Assembly: GCA_030041295.1 (NCBI GenBank)
Contig: JASHOD010000103.1
Span: forward strand, 25,118-89,117
DNA length: 64,000 bases
DNA from: Nitrososphaerales archaeon
GTDB taxonomy: Archaea; Thermoproteota; Nitrososphaeria; Nitrososphaerales; CADDZS01
Direction of reading: 5' to 3'
How positions within the stretch are numbered: position 1 is the first letter of the stretch; every line of letters starts with the position of its first letter. Shown here piece by piece: positions 56,301 through 64,000 of this stretch. The position numbers and the translations under genes were made by a program. The notes beneath the pieces were generated by a model, which saw only the letters and a program-made list of their open reading frames with translations, was not told the origin of the DNA and made no database searches.

Positions 56301-56762
56301 TTGTCTGATTATTACATAGAGCTTCGCAAGCTTGCACAACCAGGTCAGATTGCCGTAACTCCTAGGTGGCTCGAAGGTCTGATCCGGCTATCGATTGCAA
56401 GGGCGCGGATATTGCTTCACACGAGAGTAACAGAAGACGACGCCCTAAGAGCAGTGGGCTTGATGCGGAGGATGCTCGAAACAGTAGCGGTAGATCAAAA
56501 CACCGGCGGGAAGCAAGTAGACGTCGGGGTGCTCTACGGCAAACCCCTCAGCGAGCGAAACCTCCTTGAAACTGCTTTGGAGACCTTCAAGCGGTTGGAG
56601 GGAAGCGGTCCTTCGAAGCAACCGGTGGAGGACAAGAATTTCATCGACGAGTTAGTCAAAACAGGCAAATTCAATCCAGATGAAGCGGACAAGATGCTAA
56701 AGACACTTTATCGTTCCGGACAAATTTACGAAACAAAACCTCACTTTTATCGTAAAATCTGA
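50304..56762 (+). CDS. mcm: MCM replicative helicase with three inteins
   Basis: This 2152-residue precursor is about 699 residues after removal of inteins at 354-729, 810-1333 and 1381-1933. The N-terminal part holds the zinc finger (CANTH, then CETEGC). The AAA+ core has Walker A LLVGDPG/TAKSELL (split by intein 1), Walker [12 protein letters not shown], the presensor hairpin region after MEQQ (split by intein 2) and the arginine-finger TRFDLVF (split by intein 3). A C-terminal winged helix ends the protein. The start may be TTG 50304 inside the gins gene, or TTG 50337. MCM unwinds DNA at forks. Confidence 0.95.
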   Translation: MATSNNGSVTGLQLEEVSPAKVKDLLTEFLKTFKDERNELRYRTLISLIPSRNATSVIVDFQDLNRFHPGLAALVQQEPDLYLRIFDEAAIEVLEIENPVYSDKIRKEMHVRIKDLTDPTSLRDVAKLELNTLIMVRGMVVRTSELRPMAVRAAFRCANTHITYVEQSGLTLKRPVKCETEGCGENKNFELDDLKTEFIDFQVIRIQELPEELPPGQLPQTFDVNLVGDIVNSARPGDRITLTGIVKASEEFSAGAGKLRLFTYRIEGNFLQQLGKSPEETEITREEEEEIKALAAMPGAYDRLISSMAPAIFGHEIHKEAALLLIVGSKQKTLPDGSTLRGDINCLLVGDPGCLVADERVILGNGAIMKIGQIGRTHLQPLKLQILTGEGGSKRANATVFHHYQNQRVMEVITESGKSIKGTPNHPLLTLRNDSGKLMTEWKRLDELKIGDRLKVVTGFPCTIKAYLKTSFTPITRSNFGPKFKAKLPEELTPDLASFFGYMIGDGWVGKDGYRFGFVVAETDIDILQELVRLVKGLFGLSGDHISRRLRRDRNVPMIYVHLSNKDIAANISFLRDKRVPDLVLQSGNEVVSTFLKWLFEADGTVFNNGRGRRVVGLKAKDIELLRDAQILLLRFGIHSRIISWRGGNALLLRRGEEIVKFAKFIGFASNRKKRIVSQLCDDAKNFGRVHRQMSERIVKIVEHDPQDVFDIEVPEGNRFIANGIISHNTAKSELLKYVARIAPRALYTSGRGTTAAGLTAAVVREKNGMLMLEAGATVLADLGIAVIDEFDKMRKEDRDALHEVMEQQSYHPSFEISLADGKRVQIGPYVEKLLSDNPSLIRDGKDCEILPLPTGPEIQACELETGHIARVRVDRVSRHKAPDSFVAINYSNGRQIIVTPEHPVFVFREGLLRSIPAYQVRSNDYAPVPRKVPNSSLPVSLTAPQTSASQLRKKLIIPENLSGELSRLLGYLVSEGHSYAGSSYEIGFSNTNQVLLTEVRRIFEDIFRIQPSIHQKDGVTIQRYISKPLYEWFLENFGEQMSLAREKRVPQKILGSSVLEIREFLASAFLGDGSVESTSICYRTASPRLAEDYQDLLHKLGIMSRIVRDISSDSFKVYIMGDSIPSFVEQVVEKSDTRFERLKEFQVRSSTLSRAHDTLPPEVGRDLTKLMKALSVTYYNYFWKHLAHSRGVNRFVVEKYLCKIEEKLDKFDEFARGKWLSLREARLRLGISQQKIAEISGIKRGMIAYLENGGYANGQGQLIEAIRQSVVAYAEPLRAQTERIRALLEYRFLRISNATTLPNSGRWRTEWVYDVTVEPYHNFISKGLILHNSASVAKGGFIATLNARTSILAAANPVFGKYDPYKNILDNVNLPIPLLSVGPDSQILIRMKSQVESVRIGPFVDALYERSKTADGDPLHIDPLEQIEIAAMDEHSKCVFRPLSYVFRHAPEGDHFKVKFKGRDLILSGGHSIYTFENGSVMLKPSRDLKIGDYVFVSRKLPCGETYPREYCLLEYIDTDRTTLHGVPDHIYPKILNAKKHWITRRILPASYSSLLTHKELRECTLSRKGSGFYVPTFVPVTASFVRLLGYFVAEGSMISLSEEGVHAVDFTFSSVKDKSIVEDLVSTSKSLFNVAPSLSWQGNSVKVDIRSRIVVEFLSRCLGLKSGATKKRIPSLVFNLNDDLKKEFLDAYWAGDAGVTSSPELSIQLVQLHAQLGFLASRFHTPPNFNSKIFDRGRFRKLNSSGCYKVPMPFNGRNSNISSTYPRLDSLIPLMRPLLGKFAPNGKFQQTLSPLYWKRIIGSKTMMARLARLRETNSRWMSALSLAEKFGIKGGGGLQGFVTKMYEAGLLIRANVPGNLAGRHYLYRTSTQGAAVLELMDRTESLINGDFALVRVSSIKRLEKKDEPRYVYDLSVPGLENFVANTAVCHNTRFDLVFIVKDEPDAARDEILAKHVLDMHAKLTFPRAPPIEFDMLKKYIIYAKKLDPELTEEARKRLSDYYIELRKLAQPGQIAVTPRWLEGLIRLSIARARILLHTRVTEDDALRAVGLMRRMLETVAVDQNTGGKQVDVGVLYGKPLSERNLLETALETFKRLEGSGPSKQPVEDKNFIDELVKTGKFNPDEADKMLKTLYRSGQIYETKPHFYRKI
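51363..52490 (+). mobile_element. MCM intein 1 (Walker A site), LAGLIDADG type
   Basis: The intein covers residues 354-729 (376 aa). It starts [11 protein letters not shown] after LLVGDPG and ends ANGIISHN before TAKSELL, so it splits the Walker A loop. Block B is [12 protein letters not shown]. Two dodecapeptide motifs are seen: [12 protein letters not shown] and [12 protein letters not shown]. Terminal residues (Cys first, His-Asn last, Thr+1) are intact, so splicing is expected to work. Confidence 0.95.
52731..54302 (+). mobile_element. MCM intein 2 (after MEQQ), LAGLIDADG type with HTH
   Basis: The intein covers residues 810-1333 (524 aa). It starts SYHPSFEIS and ends [10 protein letters not shown] before SASVAKGG. 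Block B is [10 protein letters not shown]. Dodecapeptides read [12 protein letters not shown] and [12 protein letters not shown]. After them comes an XRE-like helix-turn-helix ([20 protein letters not shown], near residue 1245). The Ser nucleophile and Asn are intact. Confidence 0.95.
54444..56102 (+). mobile_element. MCM intein 3 (arginine-finger site), LAGLIDADG type
   Basis: The intein covers residues 1381-1933 (553 aa). It starts [12 protein letters not shown] after LPIPLL and ends [11 protein letters not shown] before TRFDLVF. Block B is [12 protein letters not shown]. Dodecapeptides read [12 protein letters not shown] and [12 protein letters not shown]. It is larger than the other two, with a winged-helix-like segment near its end ([20 protein letters not shown]). 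Terminal residues are intact. Confidence 0.95.
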
Positions 56763-56836
56763 TCAGTAGAAAACCTGTTGTTCGAAGCAGCTACTCATAA
56801 ATCTGAAAGCTTGACAAAATCAAATCCCTCATTGGT

Positions 56837-59023
56837 ATGATGCTTATCAGAGAGATTCCCGGCCTTCGGGAGGATTTCATAGAATCTTTAGAGGGTCAGG
56901 GGTATTCTTCTCTATACCCTCCGCAAGAAGACGCAGTCAAGAGTGGATTCTTGGAAGGAGAAAACCTCGTTCTCGCCACGCCAACTGCCAGCGGAAAGAC
57001 CCTTGTTGCGATGATCGCTGCGATGAGGACAATTCAGAAGGGCGGAAAGGTGGTTTACCTTGCACCTCTTCGGGCATTGGCTTCGGAAAAATATGAAGAG
57101 TTCAAGCAGACTTTTACCAACATAAGAAGGGATCCGGACGATCCGAAATCTCTCGTGCGCGTTTTCATCTCGACGGGGGATTACGACTCTTCTGGCGAAT
57201 CCTTGGGAAGGGGTGACATTATCATCCTTACGAACGAACGATTTGACTCTGTGTTACGGCACGGAGTTACTTGGACCGATTCCGTCGGCTTGTTCATAAC
57301 CGATGAAGTTCATCTAGTAGGTGATGATCATCGAGGTCCCACTCTGGAAGTAATCCTCGCCAAGATAATCCGCTATGTACCAGGGTCGCAGATTTTGGCA
57401 CTGAGTGCAACTATAAGTAATACTGAAGACCTTGCAAAATGGCTCAACGCGAAACTAATCGACACAGAATGGCGCCCGGTGAAACTACTCGAAGGGATTT
57501 ACGAATACGGAACCTTGCAATTCAAAGATGGAGAAACTCGCAAAGTTCAGGTTAGCAACAGAGGTTCGGCCCTTGACGTCGCGATTGAAGCGGTTAAGAG
57601 CGATTCCGGTCAAGCCCTCATTTTTTGCGAAACAAGAAAGAGGGCCGTAGCGATGGCCGAGAAAGCTTCCGAACTAACAAGGACTACTCTATCCTTTGAT
57701 GACCACGCCGCCCTAAGAGAACTCGCCCAAAAGATTCATGCGCAGGGTGAAGAGACCGATGTCTCGAGACGCCTAGCTGAAGCTGTTTCCGATGGAGCTG
57801 CATTTCATCATGCAGGCCTCGATGCGCGGCATAGGAAAATCATCGAAGAGGCTTTCAAGGCAAGGCAGATCAAAATCCTGACAAGTACTCCTACACTGGC
57901 GGCAGGGGTCAATCTGCCAGCAAGGCGTGTTGTCCTAAGCACTCTTATGCGCTATGACGCGGAACAGGGCGGTCAGACTCCGATTAGCGTACTGGAGTTT
58001 AAACAAATGGCGGGCAGGGCGGGCCGCCCAAAATATGACAAAACAGGCGAGATAGTTCTGCTCGCGGGGGCGGGCATGAGCGCCGAGGAAATCATAGAGC
58101 ACTACATCAACGGAAAGCCCGAACCGATAAGGTCGAGGCTAGCAGCGGAAGGGCCGCTTCGATCTCACCTCTTGGGGCTAATTGCTTCGCAAAGAGGAAT
58201 CAGGGAAGAGGAATTATACGATTTTTTCCAAAGCACGTTATTCGGAGCGCAGTATAGGCCTCTCACAATCAAATCCAGGGTGAAGAAAGCTCTAACGTTT
58301 CTTAACGAAGAGGACTTGATCCTCACACGATCGAAGAAACTTATTGCGACACAATTTGGAAAGCGAGTCGCGTACCTCTACATCGATCCTGAATCCGCGA
58401 TTATCATGCGCCGGGCAATCAGGTTCGCGGAGAAAGGAAAGAAGCATACTTTAGGGCTGTTGCATCTTATCACCCAAACGCCGGACATGACCCCAAAGTT
58501 CGGTACTAGGGAACGAGATACGGCGGAGCTAGACGAAATCCTATCTTCGAGGGAATCCGAGTTCATGGTCCCGATACCAGAAAGGGGGGAATACACGTTC
58601 TATAGAGAGTACGAGGAACTGCTCGGAGATTTCAGAACCGTTCTCGCCCTAAACTCCTGGATCAATGAGAATCCAGAGCAGCACCTCTTGGAAAAATATT
58701 CCATCGAACCAGGGGACCTACACAGGATGGTCGACAACGCCGACTGGCTTCTTTATTCTCTCGGTGAGCTGGCTAGGCTATTCGGGAGAATGGATCTCGC
58801 AATCGAGTCTGAAGAATTGCAAGAGAGGGTCAAGTACGGAATAAAGCCAGAACTCACGCAACTTACAAAACTAGAAGGAATAGGACGGATCCGCGCTAGG
58901 TCGCTTTACAACGCTGGATTTACGAGCGTCGAAAAGCTTCACGAAGCTCCAATCGAAAAATTGGCGGGGATTCCAAAGATAGGAAACGCCGTTGCGGTTC
59001 AGATAAAGCGACAATTAGAGTAA
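56837..59023 (+). CDS. hel308: ATP-dependent DNA helicase Hel308
   Basis: The 728-residue superfamily 2 (Ski2-like) helicase has motif I ATPTASGKTLVA (about residues 48-59), motif II DEVHLVGD, motif III LSATISN, motif IV-V STPTLAAGVNLPARRVV and motif VI QMAGRAGRP. Winged-helix and ratchet domains follow, and the C-terminal helix-hairpin-helix (LEGIGRIRARSLYNAGF) closes it. Hel308 acts on stalled forks with 3'-5' polarity. The start is ATG 56837; a second ATG follows directly. It lies 74 bp after mcm on the same strand. Confidence 0.95.
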   Translation: MMLIREIPGLREDFIESLEGQGYSSLYPPQEDAVKSGFLEGENLVLATPTASGKTLVAMIAAMRTIQKGGKVVYLAPLRALASEKYEEFKQTFTNIRRDPDDPKSLVRVFISTGDYDSSGESLGRGDIIILTNERFDSVLRHGVTWTDSVGLFITDEVHLVGDDHRGPTLEVILAKIIRYVPGSQILALSATISNTEDLAKWLNAKLIDTEWRPVKLLEGIYEYGTLQFKDGETRKVQVSNRGSALDVAIEAVKSDSGQALIFCETRKRAVAMAEKASELTRTTLSFDDHAALRELAQKIHAQGEETDVSRRLAEAVSDGAAFHHAGLDARHRKIIEEAFKARQIKILTSTPTLAAGVNLPARRVVLSTLMRYDAEQGGQTPISVLEFKQMAGRAGRPKYDKTGEIVLLAGAGMSAEEIIEHYINGKPEPIRSRLAAEGPLRSHLLGLIASQRGIREEELYDFFQSTLFGAQYRPLTIKSRVKKALTFLNEEDLILTRSKKLIATQFGKRVAYLYIDPESAIIMRRAIRFAEKGKKHTLGLLHLITQTPDMTPKFGTRERDTAELDEILSSRESEFMVPIPERGEYTFYREYEELLGDFRTVLALNSWINENPEQHLLEKYSIEPGDLHRMVDNADWLLYSLGELARLFGRMDLAIESEELQERVKYGIKPELTQLTKLEGIGRIRARSLYNAGFTSVEKLHEAPIEKLAGIPKIGNAVAVQIKRQLE

Positions 59024-59034
59024 GGGCGATAGAG

Positions 59035-59325
59035 TCAGCACAAGGCGACCAAGAGTTCTTCATTGTACTGCATGCTTGCCGAAACAAGACAGCTGTGTTC
59101 TGCCAGGTGGAGAGTACATAGGAAAGAGCCGCACGCACAGTAAAAGCTTGCCATTTCCTTTTCTCCCTCACAGCGAAAACAAAAGAGTGTCCTTCCAACT
59201 ATCTTGATTTGCTGGCGCGTTTTTGGCTCCATTTCTTGAAACATATCTATCGTAGTAACCTTTCCTTGCTCTGTTGTTATACCCGCAGGACTTCGTCGTC
59301 CTTCGTCCTTTCTTGATTCCGGCAT
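59035..59325 (-). CDS. AN1-like zinc-finger protein
   Basis: The 96-residue protein has its metal site in the C-terminal half: CFRC (about residues 49-52), FYCACGSFLC (61-70), then HLAEHSC (73-79). The Cys/His spacing is close to AN1-type zinc fingers found in archaea. The N-terminus is polar and probably disordered. It is convergent with hel308, only 11 bp from its stop. The function is unknown. Confidence 0.65.
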   Translation of the reverse strand: MPESRKDEGRRSPAGITTEQGKVTTIDMFQEMEPKTRQQIKIVGRTLFCFRCEGEKEMASFYCACGSFLCTLHLAEHSCLVSASMQYNEELLVALC

Positions 59326-59503
59326 CTCGTTTTTTCTCTTGTGAGAGAAACGAGCCAGGGAAACTGAATTTCATAAAGCGGGTCAAAATCAGGAGAGCCA
59401 CGGCTCTAAATTATTGGATAAGAAAACGAAAGATACATAGGGTCTAAACCTACAATATCCTAATGCAATAGCAACCTGGTTGCGGAGGAGGTGCGTGGAG
59501 AGC

Positions 59504-60829
59504 ATGCCATCCAAAGGCAGAGAAGAAGAAATCGGACGGGTGAGCGCCGAAATTCGAGATCCCATCCACGGGTACATTTTTGCGAATGAAATAGAGCAGA
59601 AGATTATAGATACATCGGTAGTTCAGCGCCTGCGAAGAATAAGACAGCTAGCAGGCTGTCATCTAGTATACCCGGGCGGGCAACACTCGAGGTTCGAGCA
59701 CGTCATCGGGTCGATGTACCTAGCAAAGAAGGTAGGCGAGGTGTTGCAGACAAGAAAGGACGCCACAATTGACCAAGACGATCGAATACATCTCCGGCTG
59801 GCGGCCCTGCTCCACGACGTGGGGCACGGCCCCTTTAGTCATATGTTCGAGGAAGTGATGACCGAGCGGACAGAGTTTACACACGAAGACATGACCAGAA
59901 AAATAATCTTGCAAACCGAGATTGGCGACATACTCGAAAAGCAAGGCTTTTCCAAAAATGGAGTTGCGGATCTATCGATAGCAAAATCAAGATCGCGACC
60001 GCGATTTCAAAACGACGTCATCGCGGGGGGACTCTCCGTCGACATTATGGACTATCTGCTTCGAGATTCCTACTTTACTGGCGTCGAATATGGAAAGGTC
60101 GACATTTCTAGAATCATAAACTCGATCGAAGTAGCAGGAGATAGACTTGCGATTGAGGATGCAGCCATGTTTGCTTTCGAGGCACTTATGATAGCGAGAT
60201 ACCAAATGTTTCGAGCTGTCTATTTCCACAGGACAGTTAGAGCAGCAGAGTTGATGCTTATCAAGTCAATGATCCTTGCTGACAAGGAACTTCACCTGAC
60301 GGACATCTCTCTCCAGAATTTCCTCTCGATGACCGATGATGTTACGCTTCACAGAATTAGGACATTGAACAGCGGTTCAGACGAAGAGTTGATCAGGGCA
60401 AGGCAACTAGCAAACGATTATTTCAGCCGAAGGCTCCTGAAGTGTGTCTACGAACAAAAGTTTCAAAGGACTGGCAAAACCCTGAGCTCTATATCGTCAC
60501 AGAGAAAATTTAGAAGGGAGATTTCAGAGGAAATAGCGAGAAAAGCCCAAGTCGAAGTCGATGACGTGTACGTCGATTTGCCAACAGCAGCTTCGATTCC
60601 CATGACCTCAGACAGGCGTTCTTTCAAGTCGGTAAGGGTTGTATTGGGCCACGAGAAGAAGAAAGCATGGGAAGAACGCAGTATCGAGAATCTCCCTCTA
60701 ATAGGGGCAATTACCGGATATATGGATGTGTGGAGAATCTACACTATCAAGGAGAATAGGGAAAAAGTAGCAAATTCGGTTGGAAAGGTACTCGGTAGAT
60801 CAGGTTTCGAATCCAGAGTTTCGAAATGA
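59504..60829 (+). CDS. HD-domain phosphohydrolase (dGTPase-like)
   Basis: The 441-residue protein, from ATG 59504 preceded by GGAGGTG, belongs to the HD superfamily near the SAMHD1/YwfO-type branch. The start is EIRDPIHGYIF, then QHSRFEHVIGSMY (first His), and LLHDVGHGPFSHMFE (the HD pair plus following His/Asp). A later Asp lies in SVDIMDYLLRDSY. Members hydrolyse dNTPs to nucleoside and triphosphate, or related phosphoesters. A TTG at 59480 would add 8 residues. Confidence 0.85.
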   Translation: MPSKGREEEIGRVSAEIRDPIHGYIFANEIEQKIIDTSVVQRLRRIRQLAGCHLVYPGGQHSRFEHVIGSMYLAKKVGEVLQTRKDATIDQDDRIHLRLAALLHDVGHGPFSHMFEEVMTERTEFTHEDMTRKIILQTEIGDILEKQGFSKNGVADLSIAKSRSRPRFQNDVIAGGLSVDIMDYLLRDSYFTGVEYGKVDISRIINSIEVAGDRLAIEDAAMFAFEALMIARYQMFRAVYFHRTVRAAELMLIKSMILADKELHLTDISLQNFLSMTDDVTLHRIRTLNSGSDEELIRARQLANDYFSRRLLKCVYEQKFQRTGKTLSSISSQRKFRREISEEIARKAQVEVDDVYVDLPTAASIPMTSDRRSFKSVRVVLGHEKKKAWEERSIENLPLIGAITGYMDVWRIYTIKENREKVANSVGKVLGRSGFESRVSK

Positions 60830-60909
60830 GAAAGAGACCTATGCGATAATTTCACCGTCGACAGTAATCCTTTTCAAAGCACAGAGCATCACGAATTGTG
60901 ATTTTGTAA

Positions 60910-61158
60910 ATGCGAAGCACCATCAAGAGGATTTACCGAACACTCTTTGCTACATCGGTCGCCTTCTTTGCTCTGGCGTTTGCTTCAGCTGTTTTATTAG
61001 CTGGTCTTGGACTATACCTCGCGTTGGGATTTGTCTTCACGGGGAGTCTGCTGATGCTTCTTGCAAGCGTAGTCAGAGAACGAGCCAAACAAGTACCTGC
61101 AGTGCGTAAAACTGCTCTCGTATTGAGGCAGCCCGAGAAGGAATTGGCAACCGCCTAA
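60910..61158 (+). CDS. Small two-helix membrane protein
   Basis: The 82-residue protein starts at ATG 60910. A basic N-terminus is followed by two hydrophobic helices (residues about 12-33 and 35-56) and a positively charged cytoplasmic tail. No family was recognised. It is 80 bp after the HD gene on the same strand, and its stop overlaps the convergent frame by 4 bp. Confidence 0.6.
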   Translation: MRSTIKRIYRTLFATSVAFFALAFASAVLLAGLGLYLALGFVFTGSLLMLLASVVRERAKQVPAVRKTALVLRQPEKELATA

Positions 61159-61421
61159 ACGACAGAAGTATCGATAATCTGAAGAAATTCTGAATACGAA
61201 ATACCGACGATTTTCGGAAATAATTTTTGCACCCTTTGCAACTTTACCTTGTCTCCGTCTGCTTTCAATTTGCTAGCGTAACCTTCTAGAATGTACGCAT
61301 TCTGGACCGATTCGTCAGATCGTAACCTCTTTCTAAGAATCTTAAACAAACGTGCGTCAGGTCCGTCCAAGTAAACGAGGGCCTTCCCATTTTCATCACT
61401 CCGAAGCGAGATATCAATCAT
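61155..61421 (-). CDS. Small protein, possible divergent RNA polymerase subunit Rpo11 (RpoL)
   Basis: The 88-residue protein starts at ATG 61421. The pattern YLDGPDARLFKILRKRL, then V and Tyr, then a charged C-terminal helix (KLQRVQKLF) follows the secondary-structure order of Rpo11, where GxDHTLxNxLRKxL is expected. The diagnostic His-Thr and Asn are not conserved here, so this is only a candidate. If it is not Rpo11, no other family was recognised. Confidence 0.4.
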   Translation of the reverse strand: MIDISLRSDENGKALVYLDGPDARLFKILRKRLRSDESVQNAYILEGYASKLKADGDKVKLQRVQKLFPKIVGISYSEFLQIIDTSVV

Positions 61422-61532
61422 GAGAAATATCTCATGGGGAGATGCTCATCAAATATATACTTGGCTGTAGTTTCATCTCATCCGGAAATTTTTTCGGATC
61501 GTAGATAAGCGCCATTTTATCCTAAACGAAGA

Positions 61533-62045
61533 CTATTCCGACGCGTCCGAAGCTTCGTGCTCGCTTTCGCTTGCATACCCTGATCCATAACGCTCGCGCG
61601 CCTCCCGGGTCAGGTCTTCTAGGCTTCTTCCATCGGGATCAAGTCCGAGAGTTTTCGCCAGATTGGAGGAAATTTTTTCCTCAACTACATAAGCAGCCGC
61701 GCCGAACATCGAGTTGAGCGCCAAGCGAAGTTTATCCAGTTCTCCGGAAACCGTCCTAAGGTTTACCGAGTGCTCCAATTCTAATATGTAGACTAGCGAT
61801 TCCACGACATCTTCGCCGCCGAAATTTGACAAGCCTCGGAGGATGGATTCGGATACAATGTCATTTGCCTTAGAGACATTTGGAGCAAGTTCTTCAGAAG
61901 CGATCGCAGTTGCGATTTTCGTGTTGCCACTTGATGTGGGTCTCGTTGCCCTGAGAAATGTAACATTACATAAACTCTTGGGAAATCTCCAACGAGATAA
62001 ATTCGGTTTGATCCAGGATGGGATTGTGTTTGAAGACAAGGTCAA
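61533..62045 (-). CDS. Conserved archaeal hypothetical protein, acidic tail
   Basis: The frame has 170 residues, but its N-terminal third looks unlike protein. The helical core begins near residue 60 (NDIVSESILRGLSNFGGEDV) and contains VVESLVYILELEHSV, LNSMFGAAAYVVEEKI and LAKTLGLD. It recalls small archaeal sensor-associated helical domains of the NitrOD5 type, only tentatively. The tail is Glu/Ser-rich. The true start is probably downstream of TTG 62045, but no good ATG or GTG was seen there. Confidence 0.5.
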   Translation of the reverse strand: MTLSSNTIPSWIKPNLSRWRFPKSLCNVTFLRATRPTSSGNTKIATAIASEELAPNVSKANDIVSESILRGLSNFGGEDVVESLVYILELEHSVNLRTVSGELDKLRLALNSMFGAAAYVVEEKISSNLAKTLGLDPDGRSLEDLTREARERYGSGYASESEHEASDASE

Positions 62046-62087
62046 AATTCAATCTCTGAAGTTATGTCTCGAAAGTCTCCATTTGTC

Positions 62088-62429
62088 TCAGGTACTGGGG
62101 ATTTTTCTTGGAGCCGTCCTATAATAGTAAACCGCGGTGTATAATCCAAATACGCCAGAGAGAGCAGTTATTATGATAAGAATTCGCGAGATCACCTCGA
62201 CATATGGTATTGCGATAAACAGATCGTTTACAAGAGAAACTAGCTCCATAAAGAAAAGAGAAGCGAAGGAAATTAGAATAGAAGCGAAAAATGTCTTTGG
62301 CTTTGCCAGCGCGACGATCTCGGCACCCTTCGTGAGCCTTGAGAGTCGGTAACCGTAGAGAAATGCGCCCAGCAGGAATACAACAGATACAGCTTCCAAT
62401 GCCGAATCGAATGCAAATGGTGTACTCAA
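62088..62429 (-). CDS. Four-helix membrane protein, unknown function
   Basis: The 113-residue protein starts at ATG 62429. Four hydrophobic segments are visible (residues about 8-28, 43-60, 62-80 and 83-103), with basic loops (YRLSRLTKG and YRTAPRK) suggesting orientation. No family was recognised. It points the same way as the preceding unknown gene, 42 bp upstream of it. Confidence 0.6.
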   Translation of the reverse strand: MSTPFAFDSALEAVSVVFLLGAFLYGYRLSRLTKGAEIVALAKPKTFFASILISFASLFFMELVSLVNDLFIAIPYVEVISRILIIITALSGVFGLYTAVYYYRTAPRKIPST

Positions 62430-62650
62430 GATACTGATCGACTATGCTTATCTCGAACAAAGCTTTCTTTCTTTCTAATTGATTATGGAGCCTGAATCTG
62501 TATCAGGCAATGGATGAGGGAGAAAAGAAGTCTACAAATTAGTCTCTTCTCCCCATCGAGATTATTATTGACACGAGAATTATTGGGCCAATTGCCTCTC
62601 CCATCCAAGAGAGAAAGCTTAACATTCTATTCTAGTTCCCTGAGACCCAA

Positions 62651-63826
62651 ATGACAGAACAATCATCTTCGACTCTTTTGCCTCAAGTACAAGCTGTGGA
62701 TAATAGCTCTCCTAGTCTCGATCTTAATGATCAGAAGAGCTATGAGAAATATGCGAAGAAAATTGTCAACGATGTTCTTCATCTGAAAGCTGGTGAAAAC
62801 CTCACAATCGAAGCATGGGAACATCAACTTCCTTTCGCAAAGGAAGTCCGTTACCAAGCGAGAAAACTAGGCGCGAACGTCCTCTTGTTCGTCGAGGACG
62901 ATGAGAATTATTTCAGACTGTTAGAAGAGGGAAAGGAAGCAAGTCTGGGCCAAGTCGGAAAACACGAATGGTCATTACTCGAAAATTCAGACGCTTACGT
63001 TTTCTTTCCCGGTCCTGCCGATGCATTGCGCCAATCCATGTCGGACGCCAAGAGAAGAAGCAAGAGCACTGCCTACAATCAGGAATGGTATCGTAGAGCG
63101 AGCAAAGCGGGCGTGCGGGGAGTCCGAGTTAGGACGTCGTACGTCACTCCGAGCCGAGCAAACATGATGGGTTTCGAGTATCAAAAGTGGATGCTCAATA
63201 CTCTTGGCGCAATCGACGTCGATTATGCAAAAATTGATCGGCGAGGCAAGCGACTCGTATCACTTTTCAGATCCGGAAAGAATGTGAAAATTGAAAGCCC
63301 GTCAGGCACGGAACTGCAACTAAAATTGAGAGGAGCAAATCCTCACCTTTACAGCGGTACTATGTCGAAAGCGCCCACGTTCAACATCTATTCTAGCATG
63401 ACATACATCCCTGGCAGTGAGCTTGACATTGTTCCGGATGAAAAATCTGCGAATGGAACCGTTTTCGTGGATCGACCATCCTTTTCCGGCAGCAAAGCCA
63501 TTGAAGGCCTGAAGCTCACGTTTGAAAAGGGGAGGCTGAAAAAATACAGTGCGGATAAGAACGAAGAATTGTTCAGGAAATCATACGAAGAAGCTAAAGG
63601 TGGCAAAGATAGAATCGGCGCCATCGTTCTCGGCTTGACGCCCAAGTTGGACTATGGTTTCAATATGGATTTTCACGTCGAAGGTAGCGTGACAATTGGA
63701 CTAGGGTCACTGGGCGAAGGAGATAGAAACAAGAGCGACTATCAGTTTTTGGCCACGCTTTCAAATGCAACTTTGAAGATTGATGACACTAAAGTGATAG
63801 ACAAAGGCAGGCTGTTACGAGTTTAA
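62651..63826 (+). CDS. M29 aminopeptidase homologue lacking the usual metal ligands
   Basis: The 391-residue protein follows the fold order of M29 thermophilic aminopeptidases: KIVNDVLHLKAGENLTIEA near residue 37, an N-terminal Rossmann-like part, and a C-terminal part with SANGTVFVDRP, LKLTFEKGRLKKY and a GLGSLGEG turn. The residues that bind the two metals do not align. The conserved GExA stretch reads RIGAIVLG, and the IHWD motif region reads SDYQFLAT. It may therefore bind, but not cleave, peptides. The start is ATG 62651. It overlaps the next, convergent gene by 4 bp. Confidence 0.75.
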   Translation: MTEQSSSTLLPQVQAVDNSSPSLDLNDQKSYEKYAKKIVNDVLHLKAGENLTIEAWEHQLPFAKEVRYQARKLGANVLLFVEDDENYFRLLEEGKEASLGQVGKHEWSLLENSDAYVFFPGPADALRQSMSDAKRRSKSTAYNQEWYRRASKAGVRGVRVRTSYVTPSRANMMGFEYQKWMLNTLGAIDVDYAKIDRRGKRLVSLFRSGKNVKIESPSGTELQLKLRGANPHLYSGTMSKAPTFNIYSSMTYIPGSELDIVPDEKSANGTVFVDRPSFSGSKAIEGLKLTFEKGRLKKYSADKNEELFRKSYEEAKGGKDRIGAIVLGLTPKLDYGFNMDFHVEGSVTIGLGSLGEGDRNKSDYQFLATLSNATLKIDDTKVIDKGRLLRV

Positions 63827-64000
63827 GACGCGAATGAAATTTCCTTTGCTTCTTCGCCCGACATGGAAAGTCTTGGAATTGATTGGATAAGCGGCAAGAC
63901 GTCTCCTATCTGCTTGGAGATGTATAGTTCATAGTCCTGCACGTAGATCCCAAGTTCGTAAAGTTCGTTGTAGATGATTTCCTTACGAACTTGTTCTCTT
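63823..64000 (-). CDS. Unknown gene, C-terminal end only
   Basis: 59 codons are visible from the window edge to TAA 63823. The sequence is helical and charged (KEIIYNELYELGIYVQDYE), ends EEAKEISFAS, and reads as a real protein C-terminus. No family was recognised from this portion. Confidence 0.55.
   Translation of the reverse strand, partial: REQVRKEIIYNELYELGIYVQDYELYISKQIGDVLPLIQSIPRLSMSGEEAKEISFAS

Overview
This window is archaeal. It carries archaeal information-processing genes: TFB, a TFE-beta-like Fe-S winged-helix protein, Gar1, RFC small subunit, GINS, MCM, Hel308, deoxyhypusine synthase and the diphthamide ligase Dph6. It also has a zinc-type ferredoxin, an F420-type (Ddn-like) oxidoreductase and three intron-bearing tRNAs. 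Several genes start with TTG or GTG, and some promoters sit about 28 bp before the start codon, as in leaderless transcription. TFE-beta, introns at non-canonical tRNA positions and the gene set point to the TACK side, possibly a non-ammonia-oxidising Nitrososphaeria-like lineage. That placement is inference from gene content. No rRNA or CRISPR array was seen.

Region by region. 1-7.7 kb: a FAD-dependent 2-hydroxyacid oxidase (cut by the window edge), a lone molybdenum hydroxylase large subunit, a small zinc-finger protein, a degenerate Nudix protein, a 14-helix MFS exporter and a helix-turn-helix regulator. 8.0-13.1 kb: a compact same-strand run of MaoC hydratase, acyl-CoA ligase, KAS III-like condensing enzyme, serine hydrolase and PLP-dependent amino-acid decarboxylase, which looks like a small uncharacterised acyl/amino-acid biosynthetic pathway. 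13.1-22.4 kb: Dph6, small metal-binding proteins, VOC and F420-type proteins, a methyltransferase/hydrolase pair, a winged-helix regulator with a nested palindrome beside it, and several unknowns. 22.6-32.7 kb: tRNA-Cys, a proton-pumping pyrophosphatase, deoxyhypusine synthase, NAD(P)HX dehydratase, a UbiE-like methyltransferase, an Ntn asparaginase, PadR, Gar1-TFB and TFE-beta.

31.6-34.0 kb is a strip of decayed genes: an amber-interrupted frame, a frameshifted membrane protein, and truncated DinB and DUF1697 genes joined head to tail. 34.2-43.0 kb holds two secreted, Ser/Thr-stalked, C-terminally anchored surface proteins, one of 2373 residues. 43.2-45.2 kb holds a frameshifted PLD-like gene and a broken tyrosine recombinase next to tRNA-Ala and tRNA-Gly, probably the scar of an integrated element.

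45.4-64 kb: ferredoxin, HisRS and a replication block (RFC small subunit, Gins23-type GINS, MCM, Hel308). RFC carries one intein and MCM three. The RFC intein appears to carry a Vsr-like rather than a LAGLIDADG homing nuclease. The block is followed by an AN1-like zinc protein, an HD phosphohydrolase, small unknowns and an M29-aminopeptidase homologue that seems to have lost its metal ligands.

The most unusual signals are the four inteins placed in replication ATPase cores, the Vsr-type intein nuclease, the five tRNA introns in three tRNAs (three of them at non-canonical positions), the 8-13 kb biosynthetic run and the large surface proteins with a shared anchor module.
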